44,188 nucleotides of DNA. Source: Vulcanimicrobiota bacterium (GTDB lineage Bacteria; Vulcanimicrobiota; JAJTBE01). Below, piece after piece: positions 25,101 through 32,492 of the stretch. The notes beneath the pieces are model-generated. The model ran no database searches. It was not told where the DNA came from and saw nothing but the letters and a program-made list of their open reading frames with translations. How positions within the stretch are numbered: position 1 is the stretch's first letter; every line of letters begins with the position of its first letter. Both the position numbers and the translations under genes were made by a program. The stretch covers positions 1 through 44,188 of the forward strand of contig JAIORV010000146.1 of NCBI GenBank assembly GCA_021107945.1. The letters are read 5' to 3'.

Positions 25101-25478
25101 ATTATTATTGATGATGAACTCCCGTATATTTCCTGTGATCTGATAAAATTAACAGAGGTGTTTTATAACTTTATATCAAATTCTATCAAATATAATGATA
25201 AACCAAATCCTGTTATTGAAATTGGTTTTATGCAATCGGAAGCAAAGGAACCGGAGACAACCTTTTTTGTCAAGGATAATGGCATAGGGATTAATAAGGA
25301 GTATTTCGATAAAATATTCAAAATCTTCAGGCGCCTTCATACCCGAACGGAATATGGAGGAGGCACCGGTGCAGGGCTTGCTATTGTAAAAAAGATTATT
25401 CATGAGCATGGGGGGAAGATATGGGTTGAATCGGAGGAAGGCAAGGGAACAACATTTTATTTCACGATACCCCAATAA
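22197..25478 (+). CDS. Hybrid sensor histidine kinase: REC, five PAS domains, HisKA, HATPase
   Basis: A receiver domain occupies about 4-122, with phosphoacceptor D57 in IILSDYKLPG. Five PAS units begin near 139 (RFRAMMEQSPIAVQMM), 272 (RYRFLLESLTDGVLII), 392 (LEVTLRSIGDCAIVTD), 563 (RFRNFVENSNDIIYTL) and 690 (RFRDLSESTSDWIWEV); coiled coils sit around 513-560 and 808-870. HisKA has the phospho-accepting H880 in ASHDLKEPLR. The ATPase has an N-box (NSIKYN), G1 (VKDNGIGI) and G2 (GGTGAGLAIVKKI). No membrane helix or signal peptide is visible, so sensing is cytoplasmic. GGGGG precedes the ATG. It forms a same-strand cluster with the next two genes. Ligands are not predictable from sequence. Confidence 0.94.
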   Translation: MKKKIRILILEDVPADYDLLVHEVRKAGIVFISKRVETREDFLRELDEFAPDIILSDYKLPGFDGMSALRLKNEHAPSTPFIIVTGSINEEVAVECIKAGSDDYELKENLIRLFPAIKKALENKQIKDNKERAETALQESEGRFRAMMEQSPIAVQMMTPDGRIVQVNDAYLKLWGFTPQVMQQVYSEYNILQDEQVRSLGLMPYIERAFAGEAVSLPPFEYDALETMKTEGGKRWIQSFIYPVKDKNGKIQNLFMMHEDITERKKHLETMKRYRFLLESLTDGVLIIDQEWRYLSLNDEVARMVQMPKEKLIGNKMTDLFPGIEHTVFGKTYSQVLETGEPATASDEFTFSDGRRGWYEVQVFPATEGLLIIVADITERKRAQDTLFAEKERLEVTLRSIGDCAIVTDNNGKIELVNKVAEELTGWTQQEAIGKPLNEVFCIINEKTGRPCENPVEKTISSGRIIGLANDTVLIAKDGTEKIIADSAAPIRDKDGNVIGVILVFHDITEKKKAEKALQKAHDELEIRVLERTANLSNANKLLQEEIAERNQVEQALRDSEERFRNFVENSNDIIYTLNKNGVFLYVSSGWTRILGHDIKDVVGKPLAPFIHPDDVPVCFAFLKKVIDTGEPQGGVEYRIKHLDGTLRWHASNASCIKDEDGNVLYFLGISRDITEQKRVEQALRESEKRFRDLSESTSDWIWEVNENAQYTYTSPVIKNLLGYEPEEVIGKTPFDLMSKEEGQRVGKIFAGIVEKREPFFHLENNNLHKDGRSVYLETSGVPIFDEAGSFRGYRGIDRDITQRKETEEELDKYRANLEEKVEERTKQLENAIELLHEEIDNHKKSEEELKRKMAELLKTQNELEAVNKELDSFTYTASHDLKEPLRGIVAFCGFLMEDYQDKLDDTGKNYLKRITASTVRSINLIDDLLILSRISRIRNPYISADSGRIVKNAIRRLDPILEERKVRIIIDDELPYISCDLIKLTEVFYNFISNSIKYNDKPNPVIEIGFMQSEAKEPETTFFVKDNGIGINKEYFDKIFKIFRRLHTRTEYGGGTGAGLAIVKKIIHEHGGKIWVESEEGKGTTFYFTIPQ

Positions 25479-25491
25479 AGGAGGAGCATCA

Positions 25492-25944
25492 ATGAAAAGT
25501 CCAAGCATGAGATCTATCAACATATTGTTAGTTGAAGATAATGAAGATGACATATTTATTATCAGAAAAATTTTTGAAAAGGCAAATGTTACGAATATGC
25601 TTAATGTCGTCCGCAGAGGGGAGGAAGCCCTTGATTATATCAATCATCGGGGCAAATACGCTGAAGAAAAGCCGCCGACTCCAGGATTGGTATTACTCGA
25701 TATAATGATGCCCGGGTTAAACGGTTTTGATGTACTCAAAGAACTGAAAGCAAGCCCAAAGCACAAAAAAATTCCAGTTGTAATGCTGACTACTTCCAAC
25801 CGTGAGGAAGATATTGTCAAAAGTTTTGAAAACGGCGCATGTTCATATATAACAAAACCAATTAGTTTTGACAGGTTTTTTGAAGTCATTAAACAATTCA
25901 AAATATACTGGACGATGGTTTCAAAAATACCTAACGGTTATTAG
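25492..25944 (+). CDS. Single-domain response regulator (Rcp1/CheY-like)
   Basis: This 150-residue REC-only protein starts at the ATG at 25492, where GGAGGAG lies just upstream; a longer frame exists but overlaps the kinase end. The acidic pair is in LLVEDNEDD, the phosphoacceptor Asp in LVLLDIMMPG, the Thr in VVMLTTS and the Lys in YITKPISF. There is no output domain. Placed 13 bp after the hybrid kinase and 19 bp before a REC-kinase, it is likely a phosphotransfer intermediate between the two kinases. Confidence 0.93.
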   Translation: MKSPSMRSINILLVEDNEDDIFIIRKIFEKANVTNMLNVVRRGEEALDYINHRGKYAEEKPPTPGLVLLDIMMPGLNGFDVLKELKASPKHKKIPVVMLTTSNREEDIVKSFENGACSYITKPISFDRFFEVIKQFKIYWTMVSKIPNGY

Positions 25945-25963
25945 CATATATGGAGATAATCAA

Positions 25964-27079
25964 ATGGAAGATAGGGCAGTTAGAATCCTGCTGGTCGAAG
26001 ACAATCCCGATGATGTATATATAATTCGCAGGATGTTATCGGGTATCACACCCACCAATTTCGATTTAATGCATGTCATGCGACTTAACGAAGCGATAGA
26101 AATTCTTCTTGAAAATAAATTTGACATTGTCCTTCTGGATCTCAGTCTGCCTGACAGCCAGGGACTTGACACTTTTACCGAGCTCAACAGAAAAACACAG
26201 AAATCCCCAATTATAATTCTGTCCGGTCTCAACGATCAAACGATAGCCATGAGGGCTGTCCATGGGGGAGCGCAGGATTACCTTGTGAAGGGTGAAATAA
26301 ATAAGGACAAGCTAATGCGATCTATTCGTTATGCCATCGAACGGCATAATTTGAAAAAGGATTTAATTGCTAAAAATCATGAGTTGGAGGATTTTGCATA
26401 TATTGTATGTCATGAGTTAAAAGGACCACTCACTATTTTTGTTGGCTATCTACATTTTATCAAAAATAATCCACCCAAGATTAAAGAATACTTTAACCCG
26501 ATTATTGATGAATGCAGCAGAATGGATAAATTTATCAAGAATATCCTGAATCTTTCCAAAGCAGGGAATTTAATAAATGAGAAGATAGAAATTGATCTGG
26601 GGGATTTGCTAAAAAGGGTATTTTTACATGTAAAACCCCAGGATTTTTCAGTGGACTTCACTATTGCTCCTTCAATTGGCCACATTATAGGTGACCCGGA
26701 AAGAATAGAACACATTTTTTCTAATTTAATCAACAACTCAATTCAACACCGTGATCCTGAGAAGGAAAAGCTGATAATTAATGTAGGAGCGGAACAATGC
26801 GGGGGGAATATTATTATTTCTTTTAAGGATAATGGACGTGGGATAGAGAAGAAGCATATTAACAATATCTTTGATCTCGGTTTCACCCTGGGCAAAGAAA
26901 GTGGTTCAGGCTTTGGTCTGGTGATTGTAAGGAAAATTGTGGAGGCTCATAATGGCAGGATATGGGCTGAAAGCAAGGGAAAGAACCAGGGCGCTGAATT
27001 CTTCATCAGACTTCCCCTGAATATAGAAGATAAATTTCAATATTTTAAAAGAAAAGAAGCATTCTTTCCTATTCTATGA
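25964..27079 (+). CDS. REC-HisKA-HATPase hybrid histidine kinase
   Basis: The best start is the ATG at 25964 (GGAGA 7 bases upstream), giving 371 residues. A receiver domain fills about 4-125 (LLVEDNPDD; phosphoacceptor in IVLLDLSLPDS; Lys in YLVKGE). A phospho-His motif, VCHELKGPLTIF, follows near residue 145. The ATPase has NLINNSIQH, FKDNGRGIEKKH and GSGFGLVIVRKIV. There is no membrane segment. A receiver in front of a kinase suggests its activity is set by the phosphorylation of that receiver, fitting a relay from the upstream kinase. It is convergent with the HEAT-repeat gene, 14 bp apart, so its terminator is not obvious. Confidence 0.93.
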   Translation: MEDRAVRILLVEDNPDDVYIIRRMLSGITPTNFDLMHVMRLNEAIEILLENKFDIVLLDLSLPDSQGLDTFTELNRKTQKSPIIILSGLNDQTIAMRAVHGGAQDYLVKGEINKDKLMRSIRYAIERHNLKKDLIAKNHELEDFAYIVCHELKGPLTIFVGYLHFIKNNPPKIKEYFNPIIDECSRMDKFIKNILNLSKAGNLINEKIEIDLGDLLKRVFLHVKPQDFSVDFTIAPSIGHIIGDPERIEHIFSNLINNSIQHRDPEKEKLIINVGAEQCGGNIIISFKDNGRGIEKKHINNIFDLGFTLGKESGSGFGLVIVRKIVEAHNGRIWAESKGKNQGAEFFIRLPLNIEDKFQYFKRKEAFFPIL

Positions 27080-27092
27080 AAACAGAATCTCA

Positions 27093-28970
27093 TCACTCCC
27101 ATCCCCTTTTCCGGTTCTCTAACCTACCATACACCGCAGAGACTGCGGTTTTTACGCGGAAATCTCCATCCGTAAAGCATCGCCTCATTGCAGACATCGC
27201 ATTCCCGATAGTTGTGGGATCTTTGACATTTCTGAATGAAAGGATCCCCTGTATTTTTATATCGGGATCGCGGGATTGAACGCAATCTTTCAGAAGTGGA
27301 ATCGCCTGCCAGTGGTATGTGAAAAATTCTATATAACCGGCGGCCTTTCTACGGAAATTCATATCGGAATGTTTCAAAACCTCTTTCATCAAGAATCTCG
27401 CATCACGGAGCGGCTCTTCACTGCCACCTTGATTTTCTGCCGTCAAAAGGAAAGTTTTCTCACATCCTATCCCGACAAGGGCATATAAGTATGAATCATA
27501 TAATGAGGGTGGGATTTTATCAAGGATGTGCTTCAAAAGCTCTATGTCCTCTTTGTCTCCCGTATCGCCAAGACTTGCAAGTCCCAGTTGTTTCATTTTT
27601 ACCGGGATTTCTTTCGCTTTCAATAATTTCACTATATAATGTCTTTTCCCAAACCTGAACATTCCACGGGCACATTGGAAGCTTACAGCATTATGGCGAA
27701 GGTTGGAATAATCCATCTTGGCGAATAACGACTTCAACTCGGCCTTCGTTCCCCTCGCATTTTGATATCTCAACCCCTCACAGCCGTATGCTTTTTTCAA
27801 CAGGTTCACATCGGTGAGCATTCTCTTGAATAATCCCACACTACGCTTTGTTGACACCACTAAATATGCCTGAGCAAGAAAAGCGCGTTCTTTTGCTTTT
27901 GCCGGAGTCCAGTAGGGATCCTCCTTATAGAGCTTTGTGATCTTGTCTGTTATCCATTTGTCATTGTAGTAAATTGCCAGAAGCCATAGTGCTTTTTCAA
28001 AATTTTTCTCACGGTTCTTATACATTTCCTTTAACCATTCCTGAGCTTCCGTATCATGCTCTTTTGCCAGAACCTCAAGAAATCTGATTTTCATATCAGG
28101 GTTTATATCCTTGCTTTTTATCCCCAGCTTCAGGAGATATTCGCCAAATTCCCTGTCTATATGCTCATAAACTTTTAAAAAGTAATCATACTTATCAAAG
28201 AAATCCGTGATCTTTATCTTGTCATTGTTTATCTTGAAAAATTTCCTGGCCTCGCTCTCCCTCCTGTAACAATATAATGTGCAAGCGGCCGGAACCGATG
28301 TGCGGGGACTATTCACACTCATTAATTTTCTCAGAAGCTTCCGACACAGATTTTCTCCTTTTAAGACATTCCTGGCATCATAGAGAGCATTGTTCACAAT
28401 CCACCTTCTGCTTTTCTGATGGAGAAGCTGTGGGTCATCATAAACCTGCTGAAAATATGCCTTCAGCTCATCCCTTGCAGACCGGGTATTCAACATCGCC
28501 AGGGACTCAACCACGCCGATTATGGGAAGCGAATATGGCTCATCTTTCTTCAATCTCCTGAAGGTATCCCTTATCAGCCCTGCATATTTCCTTTTGTTCG
28601 CTCTTGCAAGGCGAATACATAAGTCTCCGGGATTCAACCTCTTGTCCGATAATGCAAATTTCAACGTATTCTCATGTTCGTCAGGCCCGATAAGTGCCAG
28701 AGTGTAAAAAGCTCTTGTTCTGAAATATGCTTTTTCGTCCGACCGGATCGTTTTTACAAGATACGGAATATTCTCCTTGACTTTCATTGAAAGAAGCTGA
28801 TATTTCAAATCATCCCGGGTCATCTTATGCCCAAGGTCAATCTTTTTTTCAACGGCCTTTTTAAGAATTTTGAAAGATTCGTTGTAAGGAGAACCTGCAA
28901 ATGCAGGAGATATTATGATTCTGGAAATAAAAAATAAAAGTACTATAAACAGGAAATTTTTTTTCTTCAT
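27093..28970 (-). CDS. Exported HEAT-repeat protein
   Basis: The frame extends to 28982, but the ATG at 28970 has GGTGAT just before it and begins the signal peptide (MKKKNFLFIVLLFFISRIII, cleavage after AFA). The ~600 mature residues are helical repeats with HEAT-like pairs, for example NIPYLVKTIRSDEKAYFRTRA and the end repeat MNFRRKAAGYIEFF...AIPLLKDCVQSRDPDIKIQGIL. There is no enzyme domain. It probably acts as an extracytoplasmic scaffold or binding protein. It ends with a recognisable repeat SFRNVKDPTTIGNAMSAM. Divergent neighbours are separated by 57 bp from the acidic protein on the same strand. Confidence 0.88.
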   Translation of the reverse strand: MKKKNFLFIVLLFFISRIIISPAFAGSPYNESFKILKKAVEKKIDLGHKMTRDDLKYQLLSMKVKENIPYLVKTIRSDEKAYFRTRAFYTLALIGPDEHENTLKFALSDKRLNPGDLCIRLARANKRKYAGLIRDTFRRLKKDEPYSLPIIGVVESLAMLNTRSARDELKAYFQQVYDDPQLLHQKSRRWIVNNALYDARNVLKGENLCRKLLRKLMSVNSPRTSVPAACTLYCYRRESEARKFFKINNDKIKITDFFDKYDYFLKVYEHIDREFGEYLLKLGIKSKDINPDMKIRFLEVLAKEHDTEAQEWLKEMYKNREKNFEKALWLLAIYYNDKWITDKITKLYKEDPYWTPAKAKERAFLAQAYLVVSTKRSVGLFKRMLTDVNLLKKAYGCEGLRYQNARGTKAELKSLFAKMDYSNLRHNAVSFQCARGMFRFGKRHYIVKLLKAKEIPVKMKQLGLASLGDTGDKEDIELLKHILDKIPPSLYDSYLYALVGIGCEKTFLLTAENQGGSEEPLRDARFLMKEVLKHSDMNFRRKAAGYIEFFTYHWQAIPLLKDCVQSRDPDIKIQGILSFRNVKDPTTIGNAMSAMRRCFTDGDFRVKTAVSAVYGRLENRKRGWE

Positions 28971-29027
28971 ACGTATCACCATAATGTCATAATAATATGG
29001 AAATTATTTAAAAAGCTTTTCGGTTAA

Positions 29028-29546
29028 TTATGCTTCAAGAGTTCCATCGGGGACCGAAGTCAATTCCTGTGCTTTTGCATCCGCTTCTTCAAGTATTCTT
29101 GCACCCTCTTTAACAGATTCTTTTGCTTTTTGAATTGATTCTGCATTTTCCGTATCCAGGAATTCAAAATAATATTCTATGGCATCAAGAAAATAGTTGG
29201 AGGCCATAGCGAATTTTTCGTCTATCTCTTTTGTAATTATCGAAACCTTTTCCGGGACTTCTTCATTTAACTCCTCAATCATCCCCTGTATTTCCGATCC
29301 ATCTTCTTCGAGAATCTGGGCTACAATTTGATATTTTTGAATCTTTGTTTCTTCATCTTTTTCATACTCTAAAACTTCTAATAGTTTATCACCCACCATA
29401 TTAAGATGACTTATTAAACCCACAGCTTGCTCTGGAGGTTCCTCTTCTTCCAGTTCCTCTTCTTCCAGTTCCTCTATTTCCAGTTCCTCTTCCTTTTTAA
29501 CAACATCCGCTTCTTTATCCATAGGAATAGACTCCTCATCATTCAT
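29028..29546 (-). CDS. Small acidic protein with Glu-rich N-terminus, function unknown
   Basis: The start is taken at the ATG at 29546, where GGAGGTG lies six bases upstream; the frame runs on to 29576. The 172 residues begin with a very acidic stretch (EEELEIEELEEEELEEEEPP at about 21-40), coded by near-repeated GAGGAACTGGAA units. After it comes a predicted helical domain of about 120 residues (HLNMVGDKLLEVLEYEKDEE onward). There is no signal peptide, and no family is recognised. The acidic coding repeat could vary in length. It lies between the HEAT-protein gene and the Arg/Gln-rich repeat gene, all on the same strand. Confidence 0.8.
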   Translation of the reverse strand: MNDEESIPMDKEADVVKKEEELEIEELEEEELEEEEPPEQAVGLISHLNMVGDKLLEVLEYEKDEETKIQKYQIVAQILEEDGSEIQGMIEELNEEVPEKVSIITKEIDEKFAMASNYFLDAIEYYFEFLDTENAESIQKAKESVKEGARILEEADAKAQELTSVPDGTLEA

Positions 29547-29654
29547 AATTACACCTCCATTGTTATGATATTTCAATTTATTTATTTTAATTCCTTGTTC
29601 CTAAAAGCCCTGCAATCGACTTCTGTTATGAGAATGTCGAAAAAGTTATTTTTT

Positions 29655-29800
29655 ATCGCAGAGATCACAGAGGATAACCGGAGAAAAAACATTGACACCT
29701 CTGCGTTCTCTGTGTAAATGGGAAACGGGAAATGGGAAACTGGAAACGGGAAAAAGGAATTTGCAATCCTTTGTGGTCTTTGCCTCTTTGCGGTGAATGC
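29655..29800. repeat. Composite CGCAGAG / GGGAAA / CTTTGTGGTC repeat block
   Basis: Three parts follow each other. Bases 29655-29717 match 40233-40320 in order (CGCAGAG, CAGAGGATAACCGGAGAAAA, ATTGA, CTCTGTGT). Bases 29719-29757 are iterations of GGGAAACGGGAAAT. Bases 29768-29800 carry CCTTTGTGGTCTTTG and CGGTGAA, as at 37657-37687. The 301-bp gap 29577-29877 holds no supported gene. Confidence 0.7.
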
Positions 29801-29877
29801 ATTTTTTGGGGGAAGAAAATAAAGAGGCTGGATTTTCATCCGGCCTCTGAATTTTCAATTTTCCTGTTTTTTCTGAA

Positions 29878-30477
29878 TTACCACCTTCTGTTCCAGTCGG
29901 TTCTCCAGTTGTTCTTCATCCTGTGAATATCTCTGCTGGAGGAATTGAGTCTCCTATGGAGCGCCCCTCTCTCCCTGTGGTCCAGATGTCCCCCAAACAT
30001 ATTATTCCATCCACCACGTCTCTGATAGACACCCTTTGTACGGCTGATGCCCTGCTGCTGCTCTAAAGCTCTCTGTCCCTCGCCCATTGTCATTTCACCG
30101 CTTCTGACGCCGCCATAAGTACGATTGAGCTGATTAATCTGGCGTTGCTGGACACCGTCTCTTGCTAATGTTCTGGGATGATAGTTGCCGTAAGAATATC
30201 TCTGGTACATTTTGTCATATGTTCTCTGGCGATTGGCAAGCATCCCTCTCTCATGGGGAGAAATGCCACCTTTCCCATAAATACCTTTCAAACGACTTGT
30301 CTCGTTCGAGTAATTCCCGAGAGATACATACTCCTGCCTGTTAAGATAACCTGCCTTTGCACCCCAGTTCTGGGCGTTGTTGTTATACCTTTGCATTCCG
30401 GGGGATGTTAATCTCATATTCTGATAATCCCTGTTCATCATCTGGCTCATTGCCGCATTATTTGCCATTCCAGTCAT
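29878..30477 (-). CDS. Arg/Gln/Asn-rich protein of four degenerate repeats, function unknown
   Basis: Not recognised by name. The 199 residues contain four related ~28-residue units: AGYLNRQEYVSLGNYSNETS (about 42), GGISPHERGMLANRQRTYDK (about 70), SGEMTMGEGQRALEQQQGIS (about 126) and GGHLDHRERGALHRRLNSSS (about 161). Each has a G-x-[LIM]-x3-E/R core followed by SR-x2-xY or similar. This type of 'GxLTxxE...L' basic helical repeat occurs in short bacterial proteins of unknown role. There is no signal peptide or cysteine. It is strongly basic, while its downstream neighbour is strongly acidic. GAGGTGG precedes the ATG by 5 bases. Confidence 0.78.
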   Translation of the reverse strand: MTGMANNAAMSQMMNRDYQNMRLTSPGMQRYNNNAQNWGAKAGYLNRQEYVSLGNYSNETSRLKGIYGKGGISPHERGMLANRQRTYDKMYQRYSYGNYHPRTLARDGVQQRQINQLNRTYGGVRSGEMTMGEGQRALEQQQGISRTKGVYQRRGGWNNMFGGHLDHRERGALHRRLNSSSRDIHRMKNNWRTDWNRRW

Positions 30478-30550
30478 TTATACCACCTCTTAAAAATATT
30501 TTACTCTTGTTTACTATATCACACAAGTAAAGGGGGTAGTTAATACTTTA

Positions 30551-30640
30551 TTTGTTAATTTCCTGTTAACAATGTAACAAACATGTTAAATTCGCTTGAA
30601 GTTCCTTCAATTTGTAACATTTGTGTTAACAAAACATAAT
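30551..30640. promoter_or_regulatory. Cluster of TGTAACA / TGTTAACA motifs in a divergent intergenic region
   Basis: TGTTAACAATGTAACAAACATGTTAAA lies at 30563-30589 and TTTGTAACATTTGTGTTAAC at 30611-30630. The 324-bp gap between divergent genes (starts at 30477 and 30802) has little else. The same motif set, in the order GTTAACAA then TGTAACAA, is found at 2302-2320 inside the sigma-factor leader. They are candidate sites for one regulator or for that ECF sigma factor. Confidence 0.45.
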
Positions 30641-30677
30641 ATTTTAGCAAATCGACTTTCTTGGTAGTGATATTTTA

Positions 30678-30695
30678 GCGGGTTTAAAAACCCGC
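30678..30695. repeat. Isolated palindrome GCGGGTTT-AA-AAACCCGC
   Basis: An 8-bp stem with an AA loop, followed by GCTAC. It is the same type as 40037-40054 and 40087-40104 (GGAGGTTT-AA-AAACCTCC, also followed by GCTAC), with different stem bases but retained pairing. Confidence 0.7.
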
Positions 30696-30801
30696 GCTAC
30701 GTGACTATCCTCAGATAGAGGAGCCTCTAACTTGCCTAAATGCCCTTGATTGGTTATAGTAGCTATGGAAACTCATTTTATTTAATAAGAAATTGAATTT
30801 T

Positions 30802-32400
30802 ATGAAGAAAAAAGATAACGCCATAAGAGCCTTTATTGTTGTATTATTACTCCTTGGATTTTTTTATGGATTTTCCATTGCCGGTAAAAAATACCCGCAC
30901 TATTTTATAGAAAAAAAGTATAGCAAAAAAAACGAGACCCGGGAGATAAAAATAATTCTTAAAACAGGTGCATCAATGATTAAAAGCTACTATCGGCCAC
31001 ACACAGCCCCCGACTATCCTAATAGAATGCCCGTCGTCACTCTGTCGGGAAGCTGGTTTGATATGGGAAAACAATATGGACTTGAATGCGCCGGTTATAT
31101 AAGGGCTGTCTATGACGGGTTTTATAAGAAATGGGATGAAAAACCGTTCGGAATTGTCTATCTCAAAAGCTGCCTGAAAAAATACGATGAACAGACAAGA
31201 GCTTTTTCCCCGGAAATGGCAAGCTTCATGGAGGGAATATCATACGGCGCCGCCGATAGTCTGGACAGATCCCGCTATAGCGGACATCTGACAAATTATG
31301 AAAAAATTCTTTTTATTAACTGTGCAATGGAAATGATATATTGCGATGAATGGCATGAAAAACTAACGGGTAAAAAAATACAAAAGAAAAACAAGAATCA
31401 GGAAAATCAACCTGGGGATGTTTTCTGCACATGCTGGGCGGCGCTCCCAAAAAGCACTTCGTTGGGAGAGCTTATCACAGGGCTAAACCGTGATTTTAAA
31501 TATTACCCGGCACTATATCAGGTAGCTATTAAGGCATATCCAGAAGACAGCGAGGCGAAATCCTTTGCATTCACAGCACCGGCCGGACTGGTGGGATCAA
31601 ATAATTGCATCAACGCAGACGGTCTTTACATCGGACAGACAAGGGTAGCCGACGAATTTCGTCCTGATGAGGGAATAGAGGAAATGTCATTCGGAGTTCC
31701 GGCAAGTATTATATGTGCGCACATGACTTCATACTGCAATAATGTTGACAAGGCAAAGGATATTCTCATCTATGGGACGGAACAATACCGTGAAAAAACA
31801 AAAAGGAAAACATTGCTTCACTCCAATTGTATGAACTATCTCCTTGCGAAAAATAACAAAGCTCTTGTTGTGGAAAGAAGCGCAAACCATTATGCAATAA
31901 GGTATCCGGGCGACATGAATGAAGATGAAAAATCATTCATAGCCACCACGAACCACTTTACATGTTCCTATAGCTACAATAAGGATGGAATCAGGACCGA
32001 CATTCCAATGACATTATACGGGAGAAACGCAAAAAACAAGGGAGCGGGCTATTCTGTTGCAAGATTGGACTCTGCAATTCACCAGTTACATGTCTATTAT
32101 AAAAGAATGAATGTTAACCTGGGACAAAACGAAATATGCTCATTAATCACTTATTTTGATTCTATGGGACTGGAACATTATCATGTTAAGCGGGACGAAA
32201 AAAAGATTCTTGCCCGGGAAATAGGATATTCAATAGACAACCAGAGAGAGAAAAATGGCGTGCCTTTTGCGGGGACAATTGCCGCCCATGTCAATCTTCC
32301 ACAGGAAGGAATCATGTATTATGTCCAGGGTTCTCCACATGACTGGTTGGGATTATGGGATGTAATTCAAATTGGGAAAGAAGAAGAATCCACTGATTAG
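30802..32400 (+). CDS. Membrane-anchored C45-family (Ntn) acyltransferase/hydrolase
   Basis: An N-terminal helix (about 10-28, AFIVVLLLLGFFYGFSIAG) anchors or exports the protein. The rest matches the C45 / acyl-CoA:6-aminopenicillanate acyltransferase-like Ntn hydrolases: MPVVTLSGSWFDMGKQYGLE near the start, then FCTCWAALPK with candidate nucleophile C209 (next Cys at C211), GELITGLNRDF, VGSNNCINADGLYIG, and ATTNHFTC. In the family the Cys becomes the N-terminal residue after self-cleavage. The ORF begins at a TTG at 30793, but the ATG at 30802 starts a cleaner MKKK. It probably hydrolyses or transfers an amide outside the cytoplasm; its substrate is unknown. The next gene is 92 bp downstream. 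Confidence 0.87.
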   Translation: MKKKDNAIRAFIVVLLLLGFFYGFSIAGKKYPHYFIEKKYSKKNETREIKIILKTGASMIKSYYRPHTAPDYPNRMPVVTLSGSWFDMGKQYGLECAGYIRAVYDGFYKKWDEKPFGIVYLKSCLKKYDEQTRAFSPEMASFMEGISYGAADSLDRSRYSGHLTNYEKILFINCAMEMIYCDEWHEKLTGKKIQKKNKNQENQPGDVFCTCWAALPKSTSLGELITGLNRDFKYYPALYQVAIKAYPEDSEAKSFAFTAPAGLVGSNNCINADGLYIGQTRVADEFRPDEGIEEMSFGVPASIICAHMTSYCNNVDKAKDILIYGTEQYREKTKRKTLLHSNCMNYLLAKNNKALVVERSANHYAIRYPGDMNEDEKSFIATTNHFTCSYSYNKDGIRTDIPMTLYGRNAKNKGAGYSVARLDSAIHQLHVYYKRMNVNLGQNEICSLITYFDSMGLEHYHVKRDEKKILAREIGYSIDNQREKNGVPFAGTIAAHVNLPQEGIMYYVQGSPHDWLGLWDVIQIGKEEESTD

Positions 32401-32492
32401 TGAATTGATGACATTGACTTGACCGGATATTTAGCATAAAATGAATATAGCTAGTTATCCCCATTTTCAATTATGAATGGAGGAAGAATCCC

